A stretch of DNA of 64,000 nt from Cristatella mucedo (GCA_009760855.2 WPIO01000014.1:5128001-5192000), one strand, 5' to 3'. Counted from the stretch's first letter, positions 22,876 to 34,363 are shown. Numbers and translations are program-made. The notes: generated by a model from the sequence alone, not told the origin.

Positions 22876-23603
22876 TACCGACAGCATGCCAGCCTACTCT
22901 ACCATGTTCTACAAATGAGTAAAAGTATCACAACTGTAACCTCAAGGAGATCCTACTTGCATGGGATTGGGGAGCAAACTCAGCGAAGATGTCATCACGA
23001 GACCACTACCAGAGGCTGTTCACAATCCAGGGAGTATTAAACAAGGTCTAGAACGATGCCATTGACAACGCCATTAATGACCCAAGCTTCATGCTCAAGC
23101 TACTAACATCACACACTAGATATTTCGTGCATAAGCTTTGTTGGATGCATAGACGGCATGGCTCGACTGTTACTGGACATATAGATGGCATGGCTAAACC
23201 GGAATTTTCCTAATTCTATTGGAACTACACAACTTCTTTCATCTGAATAGCTAATAGGCACGATTCGTCAATGCAGAATGTCTCGGAATACAAAATAAGG
23301 CCGGTGCACGGATAGTAAATACTGCCATCCACGGTAGGTAAATCTATGTATGTCGGCTAGGGCATTTACACACACACCGTCGGCATGCACGATGCGACGA
23401 CATAAGCGGCCAGCCGGCTCATACAGCAGCAGCTGCCGGCCCGGCGGCCATTTCAGTCGACATGCCCGCATGGACCAATCTAGCAAGTGTGCATACCAAA
23501 TGAGCGCCTCTTTTCGGCAGGCGGCCAACGCTGCGCACAGCCGCGTATGGGCAAATTGAGGAAACGACTGACAAGCGACCAGTCTGGGCCGGTAGGCGAA
23601 GCT
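22876..23603. other. Downstream flank of ELP5; no gene seen
   Basis: Lies 3' of ELP5 on its strand. GC content rises towards the gene from about 23380. No AATAAA on the minus strand is close to the stop codon. Confidence 0.45.
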
Positions 23604-24494
23604 TTAGAAACCCAAGTCGTTGTCGGGATCTTCGTCGTCATAGTCGTCTCCCTCGTCAAACTCGTAATGAATGTTCGCTCGCGAAGCGGCGGACGGTACG
23701 CCACCCTCGGCGGCCGGTTTCAGGTACGGCAGCTTGACGTTCGCTCGAGCTTCCCGCTGGCTGCTCGTGAGGGACAGCTTGAACGGCAAGCCCGCTATCG
23801 GCTCCTCGTCGGCTCCCGCCTCAGGGGCGGCGGCGGCGCGCCCCGCCGCCGCCGGCTTGACGACTTTGGGTGTGATGTGCGGCGAAACCAGTACACGCCC
23901 AGAATCCAGCAGCGTAATGGCGCCGTCACTCTGCACTACCTTGCCCGAACTTTTTTTCGATGTCTGCTTGTAGCGGCAGTAGATTCCGCCAACGTCGCTG
24001 AGCAGCAAGCGAACGGCGGCGGCGAAAAAGTACTCCAGCTCCAGGAGCGACTCGCCGTCAATGCCGTCGACGTGCACCAGCGCGCATATGAATTTGACAC
24101 CGATAACCTGCCTCGCGAACGCGAGAAGCTCGACCGTTCGCGACGCCGACGAGCCCAGTATGAGAAAATTAAGCGAGTCGACGAGCAACGCAACGTCCTC
24201 AGCACCGTGCCGTCGCACAACGGATGCGAGATAGTTCACATGTAATTCTTCTATATCTAGCCGCAAACTCGGTCCGTGCTGCGGCACAATAATCTCTACA
24301 TTTTCACTCACGTCAGCTAATGCAGCACGAGAGCGCATGCCGGTCTCCAGGCTCAGCCAGTACACTTTGTCATAGTTCGATGCGACATGAGCTAAAGTCG
24401 ACGCTAGGAGTGGATCCCCAGGACAGTCAATAGTATCCTCGATGAGATACGTCCCCTCATCCTTACCCAGGCAGAAAATGTTAGACAGCGCCAT
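23604..24494 (-). CDS. ELP5: Elongator complex protein 5
   Basis: ELP5 forms the RecA-like Elp4-Elp5-Elp6 ring of Elongator, which modifies wobble uridines of tRNAs (cm5U-type modification). The frame is intact and has no introns: 296 codons from the second methionine at 24494, about the usual length of animal ELP5. I prefer this start because the protein then opens MALSNIFCLGKDEG, like the family, and G at -3 and +4 is a better start context. An in-frame ATG at 24557 would add 21 residues. The middle has RecA-like strand patterns such as VALLVDSLNFLIL. The end is diagnostic: LPFKLSLTSSQREARANVKLPY, then an acidic tail finishing DEEDPDNDLGF. An Ala/Pro-rich low-complexity linker lies before the C-terminal motif. 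No poly(A) signal is obvious close to the stop. Confidence 0.9.
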   Translation of the reverse strand: MALSNIFCLGKDEGTYLIEDTIDCPGDPLLASTLAHVASNYDKVYWLSLETGMRSRAALADVSENVEIIVPQHGPSLRLDIEELHVNYLASVVRRHGAEDVALLVDSLNFLILGSSASRTVELLAFARQVIGVKFICALVHVDGIDGESLLELEYFFAAAVRLLLSDVGGIYCRYKQTSKKSSGKVVQSDGAITLLDSGRVLVSPHITPKVVKPAAAGRAAAAPEAGADEEPIAGLPFKLSLTSSQREARANVKLPYLKPAAEGGVPSAASRANIHYEFDEGDDYDDEDPDNDLGF

Positions 24495-25005
24495 AGCGGG
24501 ACTGCCCACGAGGGTGCGACTGCCCTCACATTTAAAGGAGGTCTGGGTTCCGACCATTGGGGGAACCGGAAGTCCTCTACTTCCTGTGGGCTAACCTCCC
24601 TCCACCAACCTCTTCCCATCCCCCCGTCGCTGACTTTATCGAAATTACAGTCAGCTGCAAAATCTCCTCGCAATATTTGACCCACTGTACCCTCGAAAGC
24701 ATCACGGTGCTTCTTAAGTCAGTGCCGTTATAAGATTGTAGTCGTATTTCAATAATAATAATTGGTGTCAAATAGTAAACGGTGTTACAAACGCGGTGAG
24801 CGGCATCCACGCGCCGCTAGAACTAGGCAGTAAAGGCAGCCCTCGTAACGGTACCAGTCTCTGCAAACGCGCAACGAATGCTGGCGACACTTGAATCTTA
24901 TATCACGACTAGCGACTTGTATGTGCAGCGCCAATGCACGCAGGTATGCCAATAGTAGCGGGACTCGGCAGTGACAAACAGTACTTAAGCCTTAACATAG
25001 CAAGT
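24495..25005. other. Upstream flank of ELP5
   Basis: Would hold the 5' untranslated region and promoter of ELP5 on the minus strand. No clear TATA box. It is bounded by LTR-like copy 2 only 512 bp from the start codon, so the upstream promoter region must be short or overlap the element. Confidence 0.4.
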
Positions 25006-26361
25006 TGTAACACCGAAGGCTCGGCGGGGTAGGCTTGACCTGCCGCTTACCTAGCGGCGTAGACAATCGCCTAATGCCGTTCGGTGCGCGCCTACGCGCA
25101 ATAAGCTGGCCGCCACGAAACGAGCGTTTCTGGCGCTGACCTGCTTACCGTTACTAAAGGGGGTCATGAGTCCGCGGCGTGAATTGGAAGCGAGACACAC
25201 AGATTGGGGATTTTACTGAACTTTATTCGCAAGCGCACAAAATCGCTGCGCGTCTAGTTCAGCTTTATCTCCACACTCCTCGCACGTTCTCAGCTACACT
25301 AACACTCTTGCGGAGGGAATAGTTCTCCACACTAAGCGCGACCCGGACCCTAAACCCTAACCGGTGAACTAGGAATCCGTTCCCACCTGTGCCGAGGGAA
25401 TACCCCAAACACGCCAAGTTATACACTCTTGCGGAGGGAATACTTCTCCACACTGGGGCTGCTTACGTGTATAATGGGAAACGACCCAAATAGACGGAGC
25501 CCGAACCAGAGTCTAAACCCTGACCGGGAACTAGAACTCGGTTTCCACCAGTGCGGCAGGAATACTCCACACACGCCAACTCAAGCACTCCTGCGGAGAA
25601 ATACTTCTCCACACTGAAGCGCGAACCGGAGCCCAAACCCTACCCGGAGAACTAGGGCTCCACACACGCCAACTACGCCTAGCTCGCACCGGAAAATCCC
25701 TATGCCGAGACCACGTGCTAGCGCGAACACACAAAACACGAAAGAACACAAAATGCCAGCTCGGTCGCGATACGACCGTGTTCGGTGGAGTTCCACCGAA
25801 TCCTCCTAGCGCTATCTCGTCTTGTTCCGTCCATCGTCGGCGGACAGCCCGGCCTCCTCCCTCGCTTTCAGAGAAACGAGTGCCCGACGGCGTCGAGGCG
25901 CAGAGCCGGCCCAAAGACTAAAGACACGAGGCCAAGAGCGATCGTCGCTCGACTGTTAAATACCTAGCTGAAACAATGGGGCAAGCGCCAAGTGGTATTG
26001 GGCCCGGACACCTTGGCCCATTACAGAAAGGAATTACTACCGTCCCCAGGCCACTGGAAGGGCACCTCCGTCCAGCTTGAATGGCGAATGGGTTCCAGAA
26101 GATTCTTTCTTGGAAAGAGGGAAGGCGGGGGTTGACAGGCCAGCCAACATCTATCAGCAGCTTCCGCGAGTATCGGACCAATTCTAAAGGCCGAATCGCC
26201 GCCGCTCGTCTCAGAGCTTCCTGGCCTTCTCCTAAGCGCTTCCTTTCTAACCGCACTGACGCTCCTCTCTGGCTCACTGCTCCAGGACAAAGGGGCACTA
26301 GCCCGCCGCCGAACAGCTCTTGTTCGCGCTAAAATTCAGCCAAGGCCAGCAGGGCGCCACA
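25006..26361 (-). mobile_element. Solo-LTR-like element, copy 2
   Basis: About 1356 bp, the same element as 13448-14703 but about 100 bp longer because it has three subrepeats, starting at 25303, 25424 and 25586 (spacings 121 and 162 bp). Read on the minus strand it begins TGTGGCGCCC and ends GTTACA, the TG...CA ends typical of LTRs. The flanks AAGT and AACT are not an exact duplication. The same minus-strand AATAAA (near 25222) and TATTTAA (near 25958) are present. No LTR-retrotransposon internal genes lie between the two copies, so they are separate insertions and not one element. Confidence 0.6.
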
Positions 26362-26721
26362 AACTTCATATCAATAGCGTAGACAGACCTATTTGAGAGA
26401 AACTGGGGGTTGGAGGCATTCAAAAACGGCCATGACGTTACACCAACGGTACCTTGGATTACAGCTCAAGCCAACTTAAACGCCAATGCCAACTCCGGAA
26501 GCACAATTCCCAGCCCACTACTGGGCCACAGCTTTTACGCAGCCTTGATGAGAGATTTATCGCATAATCGGCTCCCAGTCGTTATAATTTAGGAACTGTG
26601 AAAAATGAATAGCCGTCAAAATCTGGCTGATTTAGTACGCCGCCGTTTCGATGGCGTCTGGCGAACGCGATAATGTAATGTAATGTATTTCCGTCAGCAG
26701 CTTTACAGAGCCACAAAGACT
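26362..26721. other. No gene seen
   Basis: Spacer between the LTR-like element and the LINE A tail. Confidence 0.5.
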
Positions 26722-28731
26722 ATAATAATAATAATAATAATAATTCACTAGATAAAGCGCCCTCGGAGAACTTAATCTCTCTCTAGGCGCTTTACATTTG
26801 CTGTAAAGTGAAATGCTATTGAATGGTAAGTAAAATCATGCTTGAAAAATAAACCAAATGAATAATATGGTTAGGGGTGACATGCACAGGGTCAGCATGC
26901 GAATGTGGTTAGTGGCAGCATGCACAGTGTCAGCACGCATAAGCACATGAAGGACGAATCACAGGGACCCACTAAATGCTGTCCTAAATAGGTGTGTTTT
27001 TAGGTTCTTTTTAAATGTGGTCAGGTCAGGGGATGTTCTGACGCAGGTCGGGAGGGAGTTCCAGGCTTTGGGAGCATATGAACTAAATGCACGGTCTCCA
27101 AAGGATTTAAGGTTTGTATGAGGTATTGGTAGACTGTTGGACTCCGAAAAGCCGGTTGTACGATGCTTAGCCTGGTGGGGCAGTAGATCTGAGAGATAGG
27201 CTGGAGCCAAAGAATGAAGTGACCTCAAAGTGAGCGACAAAACCTTAAAGTCAATCCGTTGCTTGACTGGTAGCCAGTGCAGGTCGGCGAGAAGTGGAGT
27301 AATGTGGCAACTGCGATGCTCACGACAGACAAGCCTAGCTGCAGAGTTTTGCACCAGCTGCAATCGCCTGATCGCACATGCTGGTAGGCCAGTAAGCAGT
27401 GAGTTGCAGAAGTCGAGACGGGATGTCACGAATGCATGGACCAACTTGGACGTGGTATCTTTATCTGAACAAGCCCAAATTTTAGCAATGTTATGAAGCT
27501 GAAAATAAGCGGATTTGACTGTGGAGCTTATATGGTCGTCTAACGAGAGGTCGCTTTGGAATATGACACCTAGATTTCGAGCTGATTCAACTGGAGATAT
27601 GCTGGCAGAGCCAATTTTGAGTGTCAGCCTGTCCAATCTGTGGATCACACTGGGTTTACCCATAACTAGTAAGTTAGTTTTATCATCGTTAAGTTTTAGA
27701 AAATTTGCTGCCATCCATATGCGGATGTCATCAATGCATGCAGCTAGTGAGCTTAGAGAATTTGAGGTGCTCGAAGGCTGGGAGGGATCAAAGCAAAGGT
27801 ACAACTGAGTGTCATCCGCATAGAAGTGAAAGCCTAGATTGTGCTTGGCAATCACATCAGCAAGAGGCAGAGTATAAACCGTGAAAAGAACCGGACCTAG
27901 CACTGAGCCCTGAGGTACTCCATATTTCAGAGGTACTTCAGATGATCTTTGTCCATTCACGTCAACACTCTGGAGTCTCTCACTGAGATAGGACCTGAAC
28001 CATTGCAGAGCAGTGCCAGTGATGCCCAGGCGAGATGAGAAGCGCTCTAGAAGAACTTTGTGATCGATGGTATCAAAAGCTGCCGAAAGATCAAGCAAAA
28101 CAAGCAGAGACACTCTACCCATGTCTGCATTCCTAAGTAGGTCGTTGTACACCCGAAGCAATGCTGACTCTGTGGAGTGATTAGCTCTAAAGCCAGACTG
28201 GAACTTACTAGCAAGGTGTGAGGTTTCGATATACGAGTTCAGCTGGTCCGCCACGACCCGTTCGAGTGTCTTTGATAGGAATGGTAGAAGGGAAACTGGG
28301 CGGTAGCTGCTCAAGTTCTCTTGGTCAAGTGTAACTTTCTTGAGAAGTGGCCTGACTACAGCTTTTTTGAAAGATGCTGGGACATGACCTGAGGCTAATG
28401 ACACATTAATTATGTTAGTTATGCATGGCAGCAGCAGATCAATGCAACGTAGGAGCAGGACAGTGGGAATAGGGTCCAGAGGACTTGTTGTCTTCTTTGA
28501 TTGAGATACGAACTTTAGGACTTGATCACTAGTGACCTGCTTAAATGCAGACATTGAGGCGCAGCCAGGAACCGAGGAACAGCATTCTAGTGGGGATGTT
28601 GTCATCGCAGGGATGGATTCCCTGATCTTGTCTATCTTCTGCACAAAGAATCGAGAGAAGCGATCGGCTAGATCATCATTAGGATCATCAGGTAAGGAGC
28701 TAATCTGGGAACGGTTGAGGGGATGGTTTAT
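26722..28731 (-). mobile_element. LINE family A (L2/CR1-like), best-preserved copy, 5' truncated
   Basis: A minus-strand reverse-transcriptase frame with no internal stop ends at 26959. It contains, in order, PLDPIPTVLL, PASFKKAVVRPLLKK, SSYRPVSLLPFLSK, QSGFRANHSTESALL, LLDLSAAFDTIDH, YGVPQGSVLGP, the catalytic FYADDTQLYL, LNDDKTNLLVMG and the C-terminal NSAARLVCR and LLADLHWLPVKQRI blocks. The endonuclease domain is missing, so the copy is 5' truncated. The 3' part carries an untranslated region, the terminal stem-loop and a tail of ATT units (TAA on the plus strand at 26722-26743). The first 24 or so residues of the open frame (from 28806) come from the neighbouring LINE B, not from this element. 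L2 or CR1 clade membership is from motif style only. Confidence 0.93.
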
Positions 28732-28837
28732 ATGGGTGTTACGCAGGAGAGTTTTGTATAGCGCACTCACAGCCTGAGCGGCTTTCAGTACGCATTCAGT
28801 AGCCAACAGGCTTCATCTCACGAAACAAAGAGAAAGT
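28731..28837 (-). mobile_element. LINE family B, 3' end (part 1 of 2)
   Basis: This stretch matches 1515-1620 and 50935-51060, which are 3' untranslated ends of LINE B without any LINE A attached. It is therefore the 3' end of the LINE B copy that continues at 29026-29500, interrupted by a SINE. On the minus strand it runs into LINE A at about 28731. Confidence 0.72.
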
Positions 28838-29025
28838 CGTGATGGCACACTAGGTAAGGCGGTTGCTTTCACGACCTCAGTCCCGAGGTCGTGGGTTCGA
28901 TTCCTGTGGTGGGCGATCCTTTATCACCACTGCAAGCGGTGGTGATAGCCGTAAAGGCTCTTCTGTCGCTATACAAAAAGAGGCTGTTTAATCAGCTAGG
29001 ATTTATAGGATTTATTTATTTATTT
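28838..29025 (+). mobile_element. tRNA-derived SINE, family T1, full-length copy with target-site duplication
   Basis: The head resembles a tRNA, with the Pol III box B GGTTCGATTCC at about 28896. The body carries a short palindromic region and the 3' part ends in CTATACAAAAAGAGGC and AATCAGCTAGG, followed by a T/A-rich tail (TTTATTTATTTA). It is flanked by AAAGT at 28833-28837 and 29026-29030, and it interrupts LINE B exactly there. Relatives lie at 8815, 14775, 30228, 47215, 51190, 59515 and, inverted, 56283. Confidence 0.83.
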
Positions 29026-29500
29026 AAAGTGGGAAGCATAGCAGAGTCAGGAGAGCAGTTGAGGTAGTCAGTAGCATGGAAGTAGCAGCTCAGGACCGCT
29101 GGAAAAGATGAACCATAGTCGGCCGCATGAGAGTAGTTGTCGTTGAGTAAGAATTGTGGGAGCGAGTTCCACAGTCTAGGACCTACTGAGCTAAAGCTTC
29201 TGTCGCCATCAGTCTTTTAGCGGAGGAATGGGACAGCTAACTTATTGTCAATACAGGACCTGAGAGCACGAGGAGGCTGAAACGTGTGCAGCAGCTCAGC
29301 TAGGTATGGAGGAGCCAGGCCGTGGCGGGCCTTGTGGGTCAGCGTAAGAAGTTTGCTCTGTATCCGTTGATCAACCGGCAGCCATCCTAGCTCTTTTAGG
29401 AAAGGAGACCGATAGTTTAACCCTTCAGATTTCAAGCGATTAACATTCATACAGGTGGTGGGGAAGAATATGCATCTCTGCTCAAGCCAGCTGCCCAAAC
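29026..29500 (-). mobile_element. LINE family B (CR1-like), reverse-transcriptase C-terminus (part 2 of 2)
   Basis: The minus strand encodes LGWLPVDQRIQSKLL, HKARHGLAPPYLAELL, RALRS and LAVPFLR, typical of the C-terminal part of CR1-like reverse transcriptases. Then come frameshifts and a segment ending in WNSLPQF. It is not functional. It joins the 3' end at 28731-28837 once the SINE is removed. Confidence 0.83.
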
Positions 29501-30216
<716 letters not shown>

Positions 30217-30227
30217 AGTCAGCATTG

Positions 30228-30400
30228 AGATTTGGGCCTCAGCCGAGGGGTAAAGCGGAGTCGCACATCGTGATCCAGGCTTCTATCGTGGCTCCCAGTC
30301 ATGCAGTAGGCAATTCTTTGTCGTCACTGAAAGTGAGAGTGAAAGCCATCGCTGCTCTTTGGCCGCTGTTTAAATGAAGCCGTCGATTCGGCCTATTTAT
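30228..30400 (+). mobile_element. SINE family T1, degenerate
   Basis: GGCCTCAGCCGAGGGGTAAAGCGG head, GGCTCCCAGTCATGCAGTAGGCAATTC in place of box B and its flank, CATCGCTGCTCTTTGGCCGCTG and GAAGCCGTCGATTCGGC at the end. It follows the GA microsatellite directly. Confidence 0.48.
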
Positions 30401-30599
30401 CTTCGAAACTTACTTTAAAACCTCTTAAAAAACACATACAAAATGTCTCTGACAGGACGGTGGTATTTAAAATTAAATCCCAGCGCCTACTGAGGTATGT
30501 CGTACCGCAGGAGGATAAAACCCATATAGAAGAGGACTGGTTCTTGCTCTGCTAAGTCGAGGATACGACTTGTAATGCCCGAGTTTCGTATTCTGCCCA

Positions 30600-31065
30600 T
30601 CTTTCAATAGGCTTCGACGCCATCTTCCTTGGGACGCTTGGCGCTTTGGGGCGGGCGCCCAATCGTGTTGCCGCTCGTGTTTTTGGGTGGCATCGCGCGG
30701 AAGCATCGTTGACCGCCAGTTAGTAAGCGCACGGTGTCCGCCGCGTTAGCAGGATTAGTAGCCGAGTCGCGACTCCGCGGAGCTACCGCTCGGTCACACG
30801 GAGCGTCCACGCAGGGGCCAGCGGACTTGGGTGAGGCGCTCGTACCGAGATTCTTTCAAACGACTGAATGAGAAAGAATGAGCTCGCCAGAGAATTCACC
30901 GTCGAAGCACGGCGGCCAAGGAGGCGAACGAAAAGCGCCGACCGCTGACTCGCACTCGCCGGGCGCTGACATTGCCGCCCGGAAGAAATCCGGCGAGGAG
31001 TTCCGCGCGCACGCGAGCGCGCGTGCGTGAGAATCGGCGCGAGAGACTCCGCCGTTGGGCCCGGC

Positions 31066-31123
<58 letters not shown>

Positions 31124-32450
31124 CTCACAGCTCTTCCTTCCCGGCTTCCCTATCGGCCACAGCTAATCAACGGCGGGCTGATGAATCGCAGGTGCTGTAC
31201 TGCAGCTGCGCGCCGGCCCGTCCCGAAGCTACATTTCAAAGCTACTCAGTGGTGCGTTAGCGGAGAACAATGCCGGACCTGTATCAAAGACGATGCGGCT
31301 GTGCTCCCACAATACTTGCCAATCGAGAGACGCTAGAGTAGGGGAGAGAGAGAGACGTCGGGAGTGCCACTACTATCAGTTGCGGCTTTGGGCTGCTAAA
31401 GTTACGCGCGAGTACGTACTGCCAACCGGGACCGGAGCGGGCCTAAAGGGCTGCTTCCCCCCTCTCCTTCTACCGGCCAGGGCTGCGTATCGCCCTGCAA
31501 GCGCCAAGCGGACCGTCTGCGACCACTGCGACTACGGCGGTCCTATGCCGGCCTAGTAGCGCCTCCCTTCTCCTTTGGCTGTCTAAGGCCAGGGCCAAGC
31601 CAGTAGCTAGCCGATAAAGGAGCTAGTAGCAAGCAAAAAAAACGACACCGCCAGTACTGCCTGCTACGGCCATAGGCCAGTCAACCCCCTTCGTTCTTGC
31701 GGCTGCGTGGTCCGCACAGTCGCTGGCAGGAGCAACCGTCGTTTACTACCGTCCACCCCCCTCGACCGCGATCGCCAACCGGCCGCTATCGTCGGCAAGC
31801 ATAAGGTTTAAGCTTGTTGAGCCTCGGCAGACAGCAGCTTCACGCAAGCGCTGTTAAAGATCGAGGGAGTGACGCTGCGCTAAGGACGCCGGCGCCGCAC
31901 GGGTCGTAGGGTCACAGGTGAAGTTAACATTAGGCGACCTTGAACTGCTCGGCACCTCATCCCGTGCGCACGTGGTTTGACCGCGCGGTTGACCGTGGCT
32001 GCAAGCGGGCCGGCCGCACGTCGCTTTGTCTTACCGCCTGTCGCCTTGCGTCGGATCTCAAGCCATCAGCCGGTAAGACATTTCTCTATAGCACGCCCAG
32101 TTCTGCGGTATTTTCCGAGGTATTCGCCTTCTGCAGCGATTTGCCCAGTGGGCGGCTGAACGGCGTCTGGTAGCGCACACGCAGTGGCCGCCTTGGACTC
32201 GCCGGGCGGGGGGGGGGGGAGAAGAGAACGGATGCGCGGCTCTGTCGAAAGTTTCCATTCTATCTGCGATTGACAGCATTTAAAGTCGGTCATCGCTGTA
32301 TATGTTTCCGTCAGGCTGTAGGGTGCTACATACTGTCCACAGTAGTCCTCGAACTCTTACCGCCTCACCGTTGAAGCGCGGCGGACAGTTGAATGCCGCC
32401 GCGAAACTCCGGACGGGAGCACCGACTGTGCCGCGTTCGATGCAAAAGTA
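30600..32450. promoter_or_regulatory. CpG-rich region, possible promoter island
   Basis: GC content and CpG frequency are visibly higher than in the flanks (for example 31000-31070 and 31940-32230, with many CGCG). It lies 3-5 kb upstream of the MORC start. Candidate minus-strand starts such as MASKPIERWAEY (ATG at about 30633, GAAGATGG context) exist, but none leads to a convincing exon. It may be the promoter of MORC, of a divergent gene, or an unmethylated island with neither. Confidence 0.35.
31066..31122. repeat. Compound CT / AT microsatellite
   Basis: CT units followed immediately by TA units in the CpG-rich region. Confidence 0.9.
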
Positions 32451-32749
32451 CTTTTTGGAACTAGACTGGCCTGTACATTACATTACATGCCTAGCATTAA
32501 ATGAGAGGCCACTTAGTATTGCTGCTTTGAAGTTTGTGCTCGAATGCCTCAGTTGTCCACCGATACCAAGAAACTCAGATGGACGGACCAGCAGCTGAGG
32601 CGTCTTTTGATGGAGCGTGCATTTATTGGTAATACACACGATCTTGCGTTCGAGCCAGAGACGTTCTGTGGAAATAAAACGGTTCGAGAAAATAGTTCAA
32701 CGTAATGCGTAGGTGAATCAAGCGTGTGAATCAAATCAAGTGTAGGTTG

Positions 32750-32945
32750 TAATAATAATGATACACTTGTATAACGCCCTTAGAGAGCTGAATCTCTTTC
32801 TAGGCACTTTACAGATGCTGTATTAAAAGCATTACCAAATGATAGGTGGTAACATCCGCAAGCAGCAGGCATAGTGCAAGCAGGTACATGCACACGAAGG
32901 GCGAATCATAAAGACACAGAGATCGTGAAATCCCTTTGGAATGCA
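32750..32945 (-). mobile_element. LINE A/C-related 3' end, inverted
   Basis: TAATAATAATGATACACTTGTATAACGCCC then AGAGAGCTGAATCTCTTTCTAGGCAC and a 3' untranslated remnant with CACGAAGGGCGAATCATAAAG near 32892. No coding part is readable. Confidence 0.65.
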
Positions 32946-33979
32946 TCGAGCCATTAGTAGCAGCTGTGAAATGGCCTTGGCAGTTGTGGCAGCTTGTTCG
33001 CATTCGTCAAGATGTCACTGCGTATGTACGGCATTTAACGACTGACTGCTAGTTGTCACTATGCTAGCGGTCTATCTCGATTTGACCCTTAATGGGCGAA
33101 GTTCTGTGGCTACTAAACGTAATGCTTACAAAAGCTGGCCGTGTATAAATAGTGCCACGAAACCGATGAGCCTCTTCTATCTCTTGTTGGGGCCATGCGG
33201 GATTTTAAAAAGATGCAATTATGGCCGGACATGCTGGCGATTTTGCATCAATGTTTAAATCCCATCGGCCAGGCGTGACACCCTTAAAACGATACGAGTG
33301 CAGCTACTGACTTTGCCGTGTATATTTTCCGTGTCCATCTTAGTTGATCGTTGTGATTGCTTTTGTTGCCGGGTACCAGTATGGGTTGCCCACAGCTGCC
33401 TCATGAGCAATTTGTATTGTCATGTGCCCGTATGCATCCCCGTGCATTTTTCGATGTAATTTTACCCCATGCTCCTTGGCACTGTGCATCAGCGAATCGG
33501 CACATAGATTCTCAGGCTTCAGCTAGCAGCAGCAGCAGCAGCAGACCATCCATTGGTGGCCTCTCTGTCAGCTTTGGTGTCCTGCTCACATACTCACCTG
33601 GCTGAAGATGTGCCTCTCCTCACAAAGCCAGCCGAGACCTCGGCTTATCAGCGATCCCGAAAAGCTGCAGCAGGGTGGCTGCAGCTCGAATGGTGAACGT
33701 CGACGAAAGAATCTGAGAGCAGATCTTCTAAGTGAACATGTGCAATTGACTCGAAGCAAACATTTGAGGAATTACGTCTGGAATAAGCTTATTGGCCGGG
33801 AAGGTTCGCGGCAGGCTTGCTACTGGGTTTGCATGGTGCATTTTCTTGAAGGCCACCAGCAGCAAACGGTCGCTAGGCACTGCGACCCCGACAGGCAGAG
33901 GGTTGCTCTGAAGACAGGCTATTGTGGTTGGATTCTGATTGATGGCTTTGTCGTCCCTCGATCATCTAATTGATGCTTC
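32946..33979. other. No gene seen
   Basis: A frame of 121 codons at 33608-33973 (plus) has no recognisable motif. An AGC run lies at 33525-33543. Confidence 0.4.
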
Positions 33980-34250
33980 CTTTGCTGCTCCTTCCTTGCT
34001 GCTGATGCTCAGCCATCGACCTTGCGAGTCGGAGCTGGGCTAGCGAAGTTATGTGTGAATGCTGGCTGCTCTGCTCCTGCCCGGCAGCCTCTCTCTGGCT
34101 TCGATCGTTACTGCAGCGGCACCAGCTTCAATTCGTGCCCACCACGCTTGCCAGCCACCGTGCCACTGGACATTTAAAGGGGAGCTAAAAACCCACCTGT
34201 TCCCCACCAAATGTATTCCATCCGTGGGAATTGTCCTTTGCTTGCTAGCT
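33980..34250 (+). mobile_element. Possible LINE reverse-transcriptase C-terminus remnant
   Basis: A plus-strand frame ends in FKGELKTHLFPTK, similar to FKKNLKTHLFRT at the C-terminus of the LINE enzymes here. The rest is Ala/Ser-rich and unlike the other copies, and there is no tail or stem-loop. It may be a very old fragment or a chance match. Confidence 0.3.
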
Positions 34251-34289
34251 AGCTAGAGAGATAGATGGAGATGGGATAGATGGGGGAGA

Positions 34290-34293
<4 letters not shown>

Positions 34294-34363
<70 letters not shown>

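Noticed and set aside
23487-24245. 252-codon plus-strand frame at the ELP5 locus
   Set aside because: It is the antisense shadow of ELP5: Arg/Val-rich without family motifs, whereas the minus strand matches ELP5 to the last residues.
25335-25365. Telomere-like CCCTAAACCCTAACC in LTR-like copy 2
   Set aside because: Only two units, and the equivalent sites in the other subrepeats read CCCTAAACCCTGACC or CCCAAACCCTACCC, so this is subrepeat variation and not an interstitial telomere.
13448-26361. One LTR retrotransposon with the two 1.3-kb repeats as its LTRs
   Set aside because: The interval contains ELP5, several LINEs and SINEs but no gag, protease, integrase or related genes, so the repeats are separate insertions.
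28838-28915. A functional tRNA gene
   Set aside because: Box B is good but a proper cloverleaf (acceptor stem closing with the other end) is not visible, and the same sequence recurs with a SINE body and tail elsewhere.
33608-33973. 121-codon frame as a host gene
   Set aside because: No domain, no supporting splice signals, and composition typical of chance frames in GC-richer sequence.
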